A DNA stretch of 64,000 nucleotides from the NCBI GenBank assembly GCA_009823505.1, contig VZQC01005897.1, positions 344,796 to 408,795 on the forward strand, in the 5' to 3' direction. The DNA is from Rhizomys pruinosus. Taxonomy: Eukaryota; Chordata; Mammalia; Rodentia; Spalacidae. The notes under the pieces are model-generated. The model was not told the DNA's origin. It searched no databases and was given only the letters and a program-made list of their open reading frames with translations. Made by a program: the position numbers and the translations under genes. This document shows positions 1 to 11,404 of this stretch, piece by piece; the first letter of the stretch is position 1; each line of letters opens with the position of its first letter.

Positions 1-474
1 AACAGTGCTGGCAACAGTGTTCATCCTGTGGGCTCATGGCAACCTTCAGCTTACCTCAGATTCTGACCTTAACATGCAGTTAGAATCCACTGTTAGCAAC
101 TTCCTTGCTTCATGCAGAGCTTATGGAACCTATCTTTTCAGAGATCTCATACAAATCCATGTAACAACTAGGCCAAACCGTTTCTTAGCCACTCTTTCCC
201 AGGTCTTTTCTTTTTTTCTTTTAATATTCAACAAACTTTCCAAGGACTGGACTGATAATGGCTAAATTTGGACAGAGGAAAGTTAAGAACTACTTCTTTA
301 TTTGGTCTTTCTTGGGACAAGTCAGTATAGAAGGGATACTCCTGGAGTCCTGATATGCACAGAGACACACTCCAACAGAAAACTGGCCTTTGGTCTCAAG
401 GGCCTTTGCTGTTTAGTAGAAGGCTGGACTGGCCCCCAAAGGCATGTGGAACAGTAGTCTTAATAACATCTGGG
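1..474. other. Unassigned sequence
   Basis: Ordinary AT-leaning mammalian sequence. I see no repeat family I can name and no frame with coding character. A run of A at about 526-538 just beyond it lies inside the following LTR. Confidence 0.4.
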
Positions 475-908
475 ATAGCTGCTGTCCTGATTTCATTAGT
501 GTTGCTGTTACAGAATACCCCAATCAAAAAAAAAAAAAATTAGAGGAGGGAAGCATTTATTTGGTTTACAATTCAGGTTACAGTCCAGTGCTGTGGGGAA
601 GTCAAGGCAGGCACTCAGGCAGCTGTTCCCGTCACATCACAGTCAAGAGCAGCAGGAAGGTTGGGTGTCCTTGTTGCCTCCTTCCTGCCTGCTTATGCTC
701 GGCCAGCTTTCTTCACGCAGACTTCTTGGGCCAGCCAACCTATGAAATAGTGCTGCCTACACTCAGGGTGAGCCTTCCCGCCTCAGTTAACCATCAAAAC
801 CATCCCCACAGGCATGCTTACAGGCCATCCTGATTTAGATACTTTCTTATTTCAGGCTCTCTCAGTGAGTCTAGGTTGTGGCAAGTTGACATTTAAAAGA
901 AACTATCA
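475..908 (-). mobile_element. MaLR LTR, rodent MT/ORR1-like, antisense
   Basis: Read on the minus strand this follows the order of a common rodent MaLR LTR. A stretch on leaving a substrate near 'caagttgaca' (about 890) comes first, and a block ending near 'tttatttggtttaca' (about 558) comes last. The element is diverged and interrupted by an A-run at 526-538. The LTR-only form implies a solo LTR. Family-level naming is from memory of the consensus, so the subfamily is uncertain. Confidence 0.55.
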
Positions 909-979
909 CAGTTACCCAAGCCATATTCCTTCCAAGGCAAGAGAATCCATACATCTTGATTTATGTACTTCATCTATAC

Positions 980-1197
980 TTTCTTTTTTTTAATTTTATG
1001 TGTATGAGTGTACTGTCTGCATATAAGTAGGTGTACCTGTGTCATGCAAAGCTGCGGAAGTCAGAAGAGGGTGTTGGATTCCCCTGGAACTGGAGTTAAG
1101 ACGGTCCTTAGCCGTCATATGGGTGCTGGGAATCGAACCAGGGTCCTCTGCAAGAGCAGTCGGTGCTCTTAACCGCTGAACCATCTCTCCAGCCCCA
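980..1197 (-). mobile_element. B2 SINE, antisense
   Basis: The tRNA-derived head (reverse complement of ggggctggagagatgg) ends at about 1197 and the tail runs toward 985. The internal B box is recognisable but altered. The body has a single 'ctggaactggagtt' unit, so it belongs to the copies without the internal duplication seen in younger members. Confidence 0.85.
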
Positions 1198-1199
1198 AT

Positions 1200-1690
1200 A
1201 TACTTTCTTTTATAATTATGTATGCACATTATCTTTTATGTATTTCTTATGTATATGTGTGCTCATGTTATCAGACAAGGATTTTTGTAGCTCATCAATT
1301 TTTTTATATAGAATTTGGAAGTCTAACATAGCATAAGCATTCCTTTAGTTTCTTTAGATTTTTCCTTAAATTCATGATGAACCCCCACTGGCATTTTTTT
1401 TATTATCCCTTGGGAGTATATTCACCACACTCCTTTGATGGCCATCTTACCAGGGAGCAGAGAATTGTGGGGAAGATATCCAGAGAGAAGGATATAGCTA
1501 GCATTGAGGTAAGGAAGGAGACCTTGAACCAGGAAGAGGGTCAGGAACCCTGGACTTTAGTTCCCCACTTAATTGGTATGAGAGGCGAGTGTCTACTGTC
1601 AGAAACCAAGTCCTGGGCTATGTTGATGTGCAGTCATGGAAAGGGCGGGGAGGGTTTTTTGCTCCTACTCATTCTAAATCTGGATGCCCT
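1200..1690. other. Unassigned sequence
   Basis: No repeat or coding signal I can support. A short open frame at 1374-1703 has no recognisable domain and runs into the next B2 tail. Confidence 0.35.
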
Positions 1691-1697
1691 TTCTTTT

Positions 1698-1937
1698 TTT
1701 TAATTTTTTTTTATTAATCTTTTATTTATTTCTGTATGTGTATGAATGTACTGTCTGCATGCAAGTTTGTGCACCCGTGTCGTGTGCAGTGCCGTGGAGG
1801 TCAGAAGAGGGTATCAGATTCCCCTGGAACTGGAGTTCTCCTGGAACTGGAGTTCTGGAATTGGAGTTTCAGACGGTTCTCAGCTGCCATGTGGGTGCTG
1901 GGGATCGAACCCAGGTCCTTAACCGAGGAACCCTGAC
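1698..1937 (-). mobile_element. B2 SINE, antisense, head decayed
   Basis: The tail, the 'tgtactgtctgcatgcaag' block and the body are clear. The internal unit 'ctggaactggagtt' occurs three times in a row (about 1820-1866), against one or two in other copies. The B box (gatcgaacccaggtcc) is present, but the head beyond about 1935 is lost, so the A-box end is missing. Confidence 0.8.
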
Positions 1938-2256
1938 ATGGGGCAGTGCCCAACAGCTTCAAGCAGAGCTGAGCCAAGCACTGTGGCCTGTAGTGAGTTT
2001 ACATGTACACTTGGTTTCTTGGGATTTTCTCCTGATTGTTTTTTCCTCTAGAAGATGAGTTGAGCTCATGATCTCAAAGATTGTTCTTAGAAACATTAAC
2101 CTCTGTCTGAGCCAATCACGGCAGGGCCAAGTAATTGTGTGCCAATATACACACCATTACTTCTTTTGTAACAGAGGCAGTAAAAGACATTGGACCTCAC
2201 TTGTGACTTTGCTCTTTCCTGGGAGGCTCTGTCCACATGGACTTCCTGAAGCATCT

Positions 2257-2358
2257 GTCACCTTGTCTCAGTACTTTGGATGGAGCAGCACTGTGAGGAT
2301 CTTCTGAGTCACCTTGTCTCAGTACTTTGGATGGAACAGCACTGTGAGGATCTTCTGA
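2257..2358. repeat. 51-bp tandem duplication, two copies
   Basis: Positions 2257-2307 and 2308-2358 are head-to-tail copies differing at one base (ggagcag against ggaacag). Such high identity in otherwise unique sequence points to a recent local duplication. The unit is a multiple of three, but no gene is visible. Confidence 0.95.
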
Positions 2359-3150
2359 TGGGACTGTTTCTTCACCCCATCTTCAGCCTGTGCCATTCCT
2401 CATATCTCACCATAAGTACTTGGAAATGTTAGTCTCTAGAGGAAAAATAATGATCATTTTAGAAACAGTACACCGAGTATTAAATCTCAGCTTTATTCCT
2501 TTCCTACTAAATAAACTAGGACTAGTCTTTTAATTCCCATGGACTTTAGTATTTTCACCCCACATGGAGATGATGGTGCTTAGCTCCTAAGATTGGTCTG
2601 AATACTTAATGTATATAAAGGGTGAGGCATTTTGTGGTTAAGGAGCATAGCTGTCCTACCTCCCCAGCCTCCCACTCCAATGCACTGTAGGTCACCAGGG
2701 ATGCTCAAAGCATGACTTGAATAAAATAACAACACATTTTTATAATCTGGCCACCAGCTAAATTAAATTCTCATTGGCTGTTCTACCCGCTTTGCTTTAT
2801 TTTCAAAAATTCCATATGGATGGCCAAATGGAATTTAGAAACACAGCATTTTTTTCTGAGACATATGACTAACTAAAGTTAAGCCAGTACTCAGAATAAT
2901 CCATAAAATAAGATTTTGTGCTGTTTACCTGTCAGGCAAGGAGTATGAAAAAGAGAAGTCACAGCAAAGGGCCTAACATTGTTGATCCAGGCCTTCTCCC
3001 AAATGATTGTGGCAGCTTTTGTGGAAAGTCCATTGAAAACAGAGAAGAAGAAGGAAGGAAGGTGGCCACATGCTCTCTTCCCATCCTACCTGCAAGTCGA
3101 AGAGCAGGAGAAGCAGGTGGGAAGAGTCCGGGTGGGTCTACAAAGATGCC
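2359..3150. other. Unassigned sequence
   Basis: AT-rich sequence without a recognisable repeat family. Short open frames at 2918-3175 overlap the start of the following minisatellite and look incidental. Confidence 0.35.
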
Positions 3151-3151
3151 G

Positions 3152-3393
3152 TATCTGTGTGCACACATGGCTTAAGGCTTCATGCCTTATCTGTGTGCAC
3201 ACACGGCTTAAGGCTTCATGCCATATCTGTGTGCACACACGGCTTAAGGCTTCATGCCATATCTGTGTGCACACACGGCTTAAGGCTTCATGCCATATCT
3301 GTGTGCACACACAGCTTAAGTCTTCATGCCATATCTGTGTAGCTTAAGACTTCATGCCATATCTGTGTGCACACATGGCTTAAGGCTTCATGC
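3152..3393. repeat. 36-bp minisatellite, about 7 copies
   Basis: Units start with 'tatctgtgtgcacaca' at 3152, 3188, 3224, 3260, 3296, 3332 and 3360. The sixth unit is 28 bp, having lost the cacacacgg part. Each unit contains GTGTGCACACAC, itself a short palindrome, and 'cttaaggcttcatgcc'. Because 36 is divisible by three, several frames stay open through the array and give repeated 12-residue pseudo-peptides. Confidence 0.95.
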
Positions 3394-3689
3394 TGTCTGC
3401 CATTTCTGCTCTTCTTGAAGGACTGAAGAGTACAGTAGCACCATGGCTAGAATAACAGGGAAGAGAACCTCACCAACCTCAGTGCAGAATTGTTTGCCCA
3501 TTATATATATATATATTTTCTGGGCAAGGAACTGATTGAGAATAGACTTATTTAGTGTCTTTTAGTGTCTACCATTTTGCTTTATATGAACACACCATTA
3601 TAAAGTTATTCTGTCTTTGACAAATATTTAGATTATTTTAAGATTCCTTTGCTATTTCAGTGTTTGATGATCATAATGACAACGGCCCA

Positions 3690-4095
3690 TAGGTGGACAG
3701 TACTTAATACTTGCTGGGCTAGGTCCTTTACAGGTGCAATTACATTTATCCTTTCAACAATTTTGTGATGTTTGAACTGTTCTTAACTCTACTGACAAAC
3801 TGAGGCACAGAGATCTAAAAGGCCTGTGATTATAGTTAGAAAATGGTAGAAGCAGGATTTGGACTCAAGAGGTTTAGCCTGTGAGACCATATTCTTTTTT
3901 TTTTTTTTTTTGGTCTTTTTGAGACAGGGTCTCCATGTAGCCCCAGCTGTCCTGGAACTCACTCTGTAGACCAGGCTGGCCTTGAACTCACAAAGATCCG
4001 CCTGCCTCTGCCTCCCAAGTGCTAGGATTAAAGGCATGCGCCACCACGCCCAGCTGAAGACCATATTCTTAGCCACTGTGTAACTCTGCCCCCTA
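3690..4095 (-). mobile_element. MIR SINE, antisense, split by a B1
   Basis: Segments 3690-3896 and 4071-4095 together read as an old mammalian MIR in reverse. One has the 'ctttacag..caattacattta' and 'aaactgaggcacag' core motifs, the other the 'agccactgtgtaactctgcc' part on the far side of the B1. The B1 insertion inside an ancient element gives a clear relative age. Confidence 0.65.
3897..4057 (-). mobile_element. B1 SINE, antisense
   Basis: A full-length 7SL-derived B1 in reverse: T-run, 'tttttgagacagggtctcc', 'gtagaccaggctggccttgaactcac', 'gcctcccaagtgctaggattaaaggcatgcgcc' split over the body. It is flanked by a perfect 13-bp target-site duplication, agaccatattctt, at 3884-3896 and 4058-4070. 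Confidence 0.95.
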
Positions 4096-4106
4096 TTAGC
4101 CTTTTG

Positions 4107-4108
<2 letters not shown>

Positions 4109-4150
<42 letters not shown>
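4109..4150. repeat. (GT)n microsatellite
   Basis: An uninterrupted run of about 21 GT dinucleotides, likely length-polymorphic and Z-DNA-prone. Confidence 0.97.
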
Positions 4151-4154
<4 letters not shown>

Positions 4155-4159
4155 TTGGG

Positions 4160-4868
4160 GTGTGTATGCGTTCTGTACCTAGATGTATGCATCCATAAAT
4201 GAATGGATATAATGAACAGAAGGACATTTCTTTGTAGCAGTCATTTCGATTCTTACCAGTGGGTTAGGTAGAGGTTATGTGTATTTGAAATTTTGATGAG
4301 TTTGAGTTTTGTGAAACTGTCCCCATAATAGAATGTACTGCTCTTTTACAACAGTTATTTTGAGACAGATTTTCAGCATTAGCTGCTATAGAGAATATAG
4401 AAATGACACAGAATGTGTGAAGGCAGGAGCTGTAGTTTGAATGTTTCTGTGGACAGCTCCAAATAGACTGGAGAATTCAGCGCTGGGACTGTTGCTCTCA
4501 TGGGGCTGACCCACTGGCGGTGACTTGAGAAGCTGTCAACTTTCATTCTACCCTGGCCTTCCTGTGCTTCCTTGAAGTTGGAGGCGTGGGGTCAGGGTTA
4601 CTATACCACCTTTTTTCATTCAGTCACATTAATTTATGGCACTGTGGAGGCGATACATGATAGATCTAGAAGTCAAGTTTTAAAAAGCTATATTCTAAGT
4701 TTTGTAAAATTAAGTTGCTAATAAGTTCCTGATGGGATGGAGGGACCTATTACATGTCTAAGGATTACACAGTATCTGCTGAGTAAATGTTAGTCTCTGT
4801 TACATTGTTTTCTGGACCTGTATGGCTGATAGACCTGCTTCCCTTTCCAATGTGCCCTCTTAAAACAC
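4160..4868. other. Unassigned sequence
   Basis: No clear gene. Around 4430-4600 there is a weak LTR-like composition ('gctgtagtttgaatgtttctg'-type opening) that I cannot assign with confidence. Confidence 0.3.
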
Positions 4869-4869
4869 T

Positions 4870-5375
4870 GGCTACATTGATTTTTCTATGGCTGCTGTAG
4901 CAAAGGACTATAAATCAAGTGACTTTAGATTACACTGATTTATTATTTTACTTATCTGGAGGTCAGGATGTTCACAGCAAGTAAACATGCTTATAGACAG
5001 CTTTGCATGGGAGATGTCAAAGAGGAATATATCTTCTTGGGATTACTGAGGCGTGGCTTCTTCTGAGGAATCTGTTCTCCTTGCTGAGCTTCCAGTGGTT
5101 CCCTGCATTTCTTGGCTTTAAACTCTTTTCTCACATCACTCCAGCCTCTTTTTTCCATTGTCATATATTCTACTAGAAAACCAATCTTCCCATCTTCCTC
5201 TTTGAATCATCTGCAGATATAACATCCTAGTGATCCAGGATATTCCCTTGCATTTCAAGTTCCTTTTCTTGGCCACAGCCATCAAGTATCTTTTACCATG
5301 CAATATAATATTTCACAAATTCTGGGAGATTGCGCTTGGACCTTGTTGGAGAAGCCATTATTGAACCTACCACAA
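4870..5375 (-). mobile_element. MaLR LTR (MLT1-like), antisense, degraded
   Basis: The left edge 'ctatggctgctgtagcaaagga' is the reverse of an MLT1-type 3' end. It is followed by 'ggaggtcagg', 'cttctgaggaatctgttctccttg' and 'tggccacagcc' blocks in the expected order. The copy is old and has no open frame. Confidence 0.5.
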
Positions 5376-6880
5376 TCTGACTAAGTCAGAGCACCCAGAA
5401 GGACCTAGAGAAGGCTTATAGCAGAATTAGAATATACTTGCCCCACCAGAGAATAGAATGCAGTTTTAGAAGAATGAAATTGTACCCAGAAGGCACATTA
5501 TATATATGATCCCTAGTTGTTTTGGTGGAGGTTAGTTTGTTGAAAGCTGATATCTTCAAAATGTATCACTTTAAGTGTTCTTTACATGAAATAGTCATAA
5601 ATGCCAGATACAGTGACTGACTGCTTACTTGAATGCCTGAAGCTATTTGGAAATTAAAAAATTTAAAAGGAAGCTTAATTCAAAATATTTCATGGGAATG
5701 TCTTCTCTTTTAATGAAAATTAACATCAAACCAACATGTTTACAAACACAGTTTCACATGGGAGAGCCCAAAGAGGAACATTTCTACTAACATTTTCCAT
5801 GAACACAACTTGTCTTGCATTATTATTTGGTATTGGGCTATAGAATAAATTTAAATTTTAGTTAATTGGCTGAATTTATTCTTTTTTGGAGAGCTATGAG
5901 AATAATTTAAACATACCATCATTAAGAGACATAGTTTTCTTTAGGCAACCTTTAGTCTTTAACAGCCATGTTAATTCCATTCTTTAAAAGTCAGGGATAA
6001 AAATCACGATTCATGCCAACATTTTTAATTTTGTTTGAAAGTTATTGGGTACTTTTTTCAAGTAGTAAAAGGATAGTGATGATTTCTTCATTCATTCATT
6101 CATAAGGCTTAACTTATAAATCTGCAATGTGGAAGGCAATGTAATGCACAAAGAAAACAGACATGAAGGAACTAGACTACAAGATCTTTGCCACTGGGAA
6201 AAGCTGTCATGGTAGAGCACATAAATGCTCAGGAAATGTTTATTGAACTGAATTAGAAACATGGTATCTGGTTGTAAAAGAGAAGATGTTAGAAAAGTAA
6301 CATAATTTTGTGAAAGTATGGAGGAAGTTCCATCAGAATTGCTGGAGAAGACACAACCAGCATCTATTGCATTCCTAAATATAAAAACTAGCTGGAAAAA
6401 AAGTTAGAGCATTAGGAGGTGGAGGGAGCCGGGGAGGTGTGGTGTAGGTATGTGTGCATGAGGGTCAGCTAATACTAGTGCTCCTGGAGAATACATGGAA
6501 GCTGCAGGTGGTGGTGGGAGATGGAGGGCCTTCGGGAACCAGAAGCCTGACAAAGGGCCAGCGTTGCATTGCCAGGAACTTAGATTTTATCCTACAGACA
6601 ATAGGAAGCCAGTAGAAGCTTTTACATAGAGAACTAAGAAAAGGGTCTTTTTCTTCTTATTAAACTTTTGAAAATTATAAAATGCATCATGGCTATCAGA
6701 AGCTATATACCTCTTCTGTAACTAATAATAGGACTGATGACTCAAAATGTAGCCTGAGAGACAGGTAGATCATGGTCTCTCAGAGTCTTCCTATGTCTGT
6801 CATAAACCCTCTTCTGGAGAAGTTGCTATTGCAATTTTAAGTTTGAATTGATTCTTGTTCTCTTTCTCTCCTCAGTGTTT
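5376..6880. other. Unassigned AT-rich sequence, possible L2 remnant
   Basis: Mostly AT-rich unique sequence. 'ataaatgctcaggaaatg' followed by 'tttattgaactgaatt' (about 6222-6254) resembles an L2 3' end on the plus strand. 'cagcgttgcattgcc...ttttatcctacagacaataggaagcc' (about 6558-6610) resembles another old repeat. Nothing supports a gene. Confidence 0.35.
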
Positions 6881-8340
6881 TGCTATTGTGTGTATGTATC
6901 CCTAAATATATGTTGATTTATTTTGCCTGCTTTTGAATTTTGTATAAGAGAATGGTGTGAGATGTGCTGCTTTTGTGATTTCTATTTTCAGCCTTATTTT
7001 CTGGTTGATATGTGGATGATAAACTTTCACAATCATGTAATATTTATCAAGTAACTGTATCAATTCTGTCATTTGGTTTACCATCATGGGTGTCTGTGTT
7101 ATATGAATTTTTCTCATTCTAAATAGTGATGTTCCGATGATTTCTGTTCATATTTACTAGAAGCATAAATAATCCCAAGAGTATTAAGATGGAAATTATA
7201 TAAATCACGGGGTATATGAATGTTCAAATGTGGTAACTTTTTTCCGAGGTGTGTATCAATTTACATATTCACCATCCTGTGGGAACTGTTGCCTTTTTTT
7301 CTGAGGCTCGCTTGGTACTGTCAGACATTTTAATCTTGGCACCTTTATTGGAAATGAAATACTATCACTTTAGAATTTTCATTTTCTGCATACTGGTAGG
7401 ACTGAGCCTCTTTTTCTGTGTTCATTGGCTGTTTGTATTTTGTCTGTAAAATATGGAACTTTTGCTCATGCTTGGAGTTGTGCCTCACTTAGGTCAGCGT
7501 TTATTCGGGTTAGTGTCTTATGGAGACTGTCTTCGAGTTTATGACAAACTCTGCATTAAAGTGGGGAGTACTTGCTTTAATGTCTTTTGATGAACATTCT
7601 TAATTTTAAGTTAAACATCATTTTCCTACTTTGGTTTGTGATTTTTATGGTTTAATTAGCCTTTATTACTTTCTTACTTTAGATCTTCAAAATACTATTG
7701 TCTTTTGTCTAAATGTTTTAAGCTGCTTTTTATTCACTTTAAATTTTTCTGAGCTCTTTTTGGATATCGGGGTAATGGAATCTATTTACATTGTCTCTCT
7801 AGATGACCAACTGTTCTAGAGGCATTTTAAAGTTACCCTTACACTCCCTGCCAGATGAATGCTGCTCTGCCTTTGGAAGACTACACTTTTGTATTACACC
7901 ATTTTCTGTCCTCAGGTGTGAATATTACATGATGTAATAACAAATTTTGTTCCTTGATGGGCAGGCTCCCTGGCCAGAGTCTTTTCTGATGATTTTGGCT
8001 GCCTGTTCTTCCGCATACAATTCAGGATAATCTAATCAAGGTTCTTGAGCAATCTTGTTGAGCTTTTTATTAGAATTTTACTGAATTTTTATCTCATGTA
8101 GTATCATTGGTAAGCTTACAAGGGTGACTCTTCTCTCCATAAATATATCTCATCTGTCAATGTGCTCCCTTCTTTTATAATATCTTTGTGCTTTACACAC
8201 AAACACACACACACGTGTGCACGCGCACGCGCATCTCTCATACCTATTGCTAGTCCTTCTGCCTAGGTGTATCGTATATTTGTGTATTTGTTTTATACAT
8301 GGTAACTCTCAAAAATTTCATTACAAACTCATACTTGCTC
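6880..8340 (-). mobile_element. Old LINE-1 (L1M), antisense ORF2 3' part
   Basis: The order of motifs matches reverse-oriented mammalian L1 ORF2/3' end. They run: 'ttttgtataagagaatggtgtgag' region, 'gtatcaatttacatattcacc', 'tgttcattggctgtttgtattttg', 'gtcttttgatgaac' and 'aagtattgg'-type blocks. It is heavily diverged, with no long open frame. Reverse transcriptase function is lost. Confidence 0.6.
8196..8234. repeat. (CA)n / (CG-CA) simple repeat
   Basis: An alternating purine-pyrimidine run (acacac...gtgtgcacgcgcacgcgca), a potential Z-DNA segment, inside the degraded L1. Confidence 0.9.
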
Positions 8341-8379
8341 ATTCAGAGTAATTAAACCTTATTAGAAAACCCCCTTTTT

Positions 8380-8830
8380 TGGATAGTCTTGTTTATTGCT
8401 AATGAAAATACTAAACAATTGTAATTTCCATGGAGAATTGCACAGAAACTTACATATTTTTTATCCTTATAAGTAACAATCCTATTTCTAAAATTTAGCT
8501 TAGTAAAATACTCCTACAAATATGAGATGACACCAGGGCCAGTTATTTCTTACAGCATTCACTGCAACAGTGACGTATGGAAACCCAAATGTGCAACTCT
8601 AGAGGCAGCTAAATAATTATGTCATATCATAGAGGAGGACCATGAGCCATAAGTCTATGTAGAATACTTGTATAAACACATATGGCTTGATATCTGGAAT
8701 ATTTATTAAATAGGAAAAAGTAGGGCATAAAGGAGAATGTATTATGCATCCAGTATACAGCTGTTTGCTTTGGAGAGAAGGAGAAATAGGTGTGTGTGTG
8801 TGTGTGTGCGTGCGCTTGTATGTATGTATA
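8380..8830 (+). mobile_element. Old LINE-1 3' UTR fragment, sense
   Basis: Features of an old L1 3' end on the plus strand: 'catttactgcaacagtgacg'-like block, 'aaacccaaatgtgcaactct', 'gctaaataattatgtcatatca', and 'gcatccagtatac'. It ends beside a GT-rich run at 8788-8813. Orientation is opposite to the neighbouring L1 pieces, so it is a separate insertion. Confidence 0.5.
8788..8813. repeat. (GT)n microsatellite
   Basis: A short GT run grading into GCGTGCGC and TATG repeats. Confidence 0.9.
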
Positions 8831-8934
8831 AATGGATGGGTGTTTATTTGCTCAATTTTACACTAAGTATTTAATGGGCAAGTCAAATGTAATGTTTGAC
8901 TAAACTTAAGAATCATTATTTAATGCTTACTCTT

Positions 8935-9655
8935 GTTTCTTATGGTAACTCATATTATTCTAGATATTGATCCTTTTCATCTCAATTTGTAATTTACTGG
9001 CATAAAGAATCATCATCTTTTTCATCTCTGCTACATCTGTAATTGTGTTCTGTTTTCATGTCTGCTGTTAGTATCTCATGCTGTCTCTCCATTTTTCCTG
9101 TCCTAGTCTTGTCAGATATTTGTCAGCTTTATTATTGTTAATAGGAATTGGCTTGAGGTTTCATCCTTATGTTGTGCCTTTGTTTTCACTTATTTTCCTT
9201 TTAATTTTTTCTCTTATTACTTAGAGTTGATTTGAAAATTCTCCTTGGGGCTGGAGAGATGGCTCAGCGGTTAAGAACACTGACCGCTCTTGCAGAGGAC
9301 TGGGGTTCGATTCCCAGTACCCACATGGCGGCTAAGAGTCGTCTTTAACTCCAGTTCCAGGGGAATCCGACGCCTTCTTCTGACCTTGCATGACACGGGT
9401 GCACCTACCTACATGTAGCCAGTACATTCATACACATAAGAAGTTAAAAAAAAAAGAAAAAAGAAAATTTTTCTTAACTCTTAATATATGATCACTTATT
9501 AAGAAAAGTATTGCAAGTCATTAATTTTCCTTGAAAATCTCTAGCTGCATTTCACAATGTTTACTATTAATATGCATTTTCATTTACCACAAAAGCAAAG
9601 TTTGTCAATCTCCTCCTTTCAGCTCCTAGTTTGTTTGTGTCTGTTCCTTCGAATT
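8935..9655 (-). mobile_element. Old LINE-1 ORF2 fragment, antisense, split by a B2
   Basis: T-rich sequence such as 'tttcatctctgctacatctgtaattgtgttctg' in pieces, then 'ctctagctgcatttcacaatg' and 'aaagtttgtcaatctcc', as in the reverse of L1M ORF2. The B2 at 9247-9469 interrupts it. No intact frame. Confidence 0.45.
9247..9469 (+). mobile_element. B2 SINE, sense
   Basis: Starts with ggggctggagagatggctc, with A-box-like 'tggctcagcggttaag' and B box 'ggttcgattcc'. The body has one copy of the internal unit and the element ends in an A-rich tail. Short imperfect target duplication around 'gaaaatt'. CpG-poor decay suggests it is older than the duplicated-unit copies. Confidence 0.9.
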
Positions 9656-9664
9656 TTTGCAGGG

Positions 9665-9960
9665 TGGCTATTGTTCTACTTTGCTTTTTGTTGCTGAGAT
9701 ATGCACCATGAATGAAAGTAACTTGGGGAAGAACAGATTAATTGAGCTCATAGATAGTCCATCATTGAAAGAAGCCAAGGCAGGAACTCGAAGGAACTTG
9801 GAGTCAGGAACTGAACCAGAAACAATGGAGAAAGATTTGTGTTTCATAAGGTCCATTATCTGCACCTCACTTTGTGAACTTTGAGGAAAAGCACCTGCTG
9901 GGCTTAGGAAGCTGGCTAGCTTCCTCTGATGTGCTCAGCTAGCTTTCTTTTTCTTTTCTT
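9665..9960 (-). mobile_element. MaLR LTR (MT/ORR1-like), antisense, left half
   Basis: Contains 'tgttgctgagatatgcaccatga', 'agtaacttggggaagaaca', 'ccaaggcaggaactcgaagg', 'gctagctttc' in the order seen in the reverse of a rodent LTR. Its other half lies at 11405-11625, so the element was split by a later LINE-1 insertion. Confidence 0.6.
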
Positions 9961-9964
9961 CTTT

Positions 9965-11400
9965 TTTTAGCATTTTTCTTTTTTCTTTGAAATATCTTTA
10001 ATCGAATTTTTGTATACTTCACACAGAACATGTTCCTGTTAGCAGCACCCTTCCACAGCCCCATGAACTCAAATTCACACACTCTGACATTTGTGCCAAG
10101 GTCCCTTGTGTCAAGTTAGCATCCTCAGATAGTCCTCAGTGCAAGTTCATCCACTGAGGTCTACTCAGCCTATCCAGAGTTGCTCGCTTTAAGATCAACT
10201 CTTCCTATCCCAGGAGTAATCAGCTGCCAATAGTTGTTCTGCTAAGATTGGGACCTGCTGCCCATTTCCACAGTTCTGTGCTGGGTTTTGTCTGCTTAAG
10301 TTTGCATGGATCTTGTGCATGCTGACACCACCACTGTAGGTTCATATCAACAGGGTCCCCAGAGCTTGTAGGATTCTATTTCCATATGGTCACACATCTC
10401 CTCCCTGGCTGTTACAATCTTTCCACCCCCTCTTCTGCAATGGTCCCTGAGCACTGGGTGAAGGAGAATTCATATAGGATTCCTGGCTGAGGACCCACAC
10501 TTTGCAGACTACTCATCGCCATACTCTGGACATTTGTGTCCGTTTGTTTTCCTGGCCCTCTGTTGCATGAGGGAGCTTCATTAATGAAAGTTGAGAGATT
10601 CATTGGTGTCGTCTGTATCTCTTGTTCTATGTGTGTGAGCCTTAGGTGTAGAGATTGCATTTTAGATGTACCACTTAGACTCGGGCAATTCACAGACAAT
10701 GTGTGTGATCAGTTGTGGTACACTGTAACAGTCTCTGGTGCAAAAGAATCTTCTTTGATGAGTGGTGACTGAAATACTTGACTGTAGATATTAGGATACA
10801 TTTATTTTGCACTTGGTAAGAAATTACAGTAGTCTAGGGATGTGGCAGCTTTGGAGTTTTCTCTAAGCTCCACGATCTCTCCACCCATGTGGATTTGGCT
10901 ATATTTACAGTACCACCCATGAGTTTCCTCCCATTGAGTGGGCTTTAAGTCCAATTAGGTCACCACTACTGCACCAATGTTGTATGCTGTGCCAGTCATT
11001 AATGTGGTTATTTGGTCTTAAAGCTGGAGTTGGACCATCGATTGCTGTTCTCCCTTAGCAGCTTGCATAGTGCTCTCCAAAGTTATGAGAACTAGCTTTC
11101 AGGGTAAGGGGCTTCCAGGTCAGCCCCAGCTCCATTGCTCCACCTCCAATCTCTGAAGTAAGTCCTGTCTTCAGCAATGGGGTCTTAACTTCAGGTTCTG
11201 GCAGGCAATCAAGGGATGTGGAAATAGCCTGTGTAATTTTGGGAGTCTCTTGACTACTGTGGCCAGCAACTCAAAAGAGGGTTTCTCTAGTCTGCCACTG
11301 TTTCTTGCTATATAGCTTTCAGCTATACACATAAACTCATATAGAAATATTGTGTGTATAATTTGTCATTAGGTTTTTAGAGTAATATGATTCCCTCTGT
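9965..11400 (-). mobile_element. Rodent LINE-1 3' end, antisense, inserted in an LTR
   Basis: A T-rich run at about 9948-9968 (the reversed A-tail) opens a segment that has no coding frame. It resembles the antisense 3' UTR/3' end of rodent L1 (Lx-type): 'catatggtcacacatctcctccctggctgttacaatctttcc' is the most recognisable region. The same kind of block recurs at 23540-24300 (gtggtcacccgcc ... ctggctcttacagtc), supporting a repeat family. No intact ORF. Confidence 0.55.
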
Positions 11401-11404
11401 TTTT

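Noticed and set aside
2979..3347. Open frames on both strands with repeated 12-residue units.
   Set aside because: Entirely caused by the 36-bp minisatellite, whose period is a multiple of three.
3152..3393. Regular repeats that might be taken for a CRISPR array (also 37527-37846).
   Set aside because: Units are head to tail without unique spacers, and the genome is a rodent's.
9247..9330. tRNA-like A and B boxes.
   Set aside because: They belong to the heads of B2 (and at 13783 B4/ID) SINEs. No cloverleaf with a proper anticodon arm can be drawn by eye, so no tRNA gene is called.
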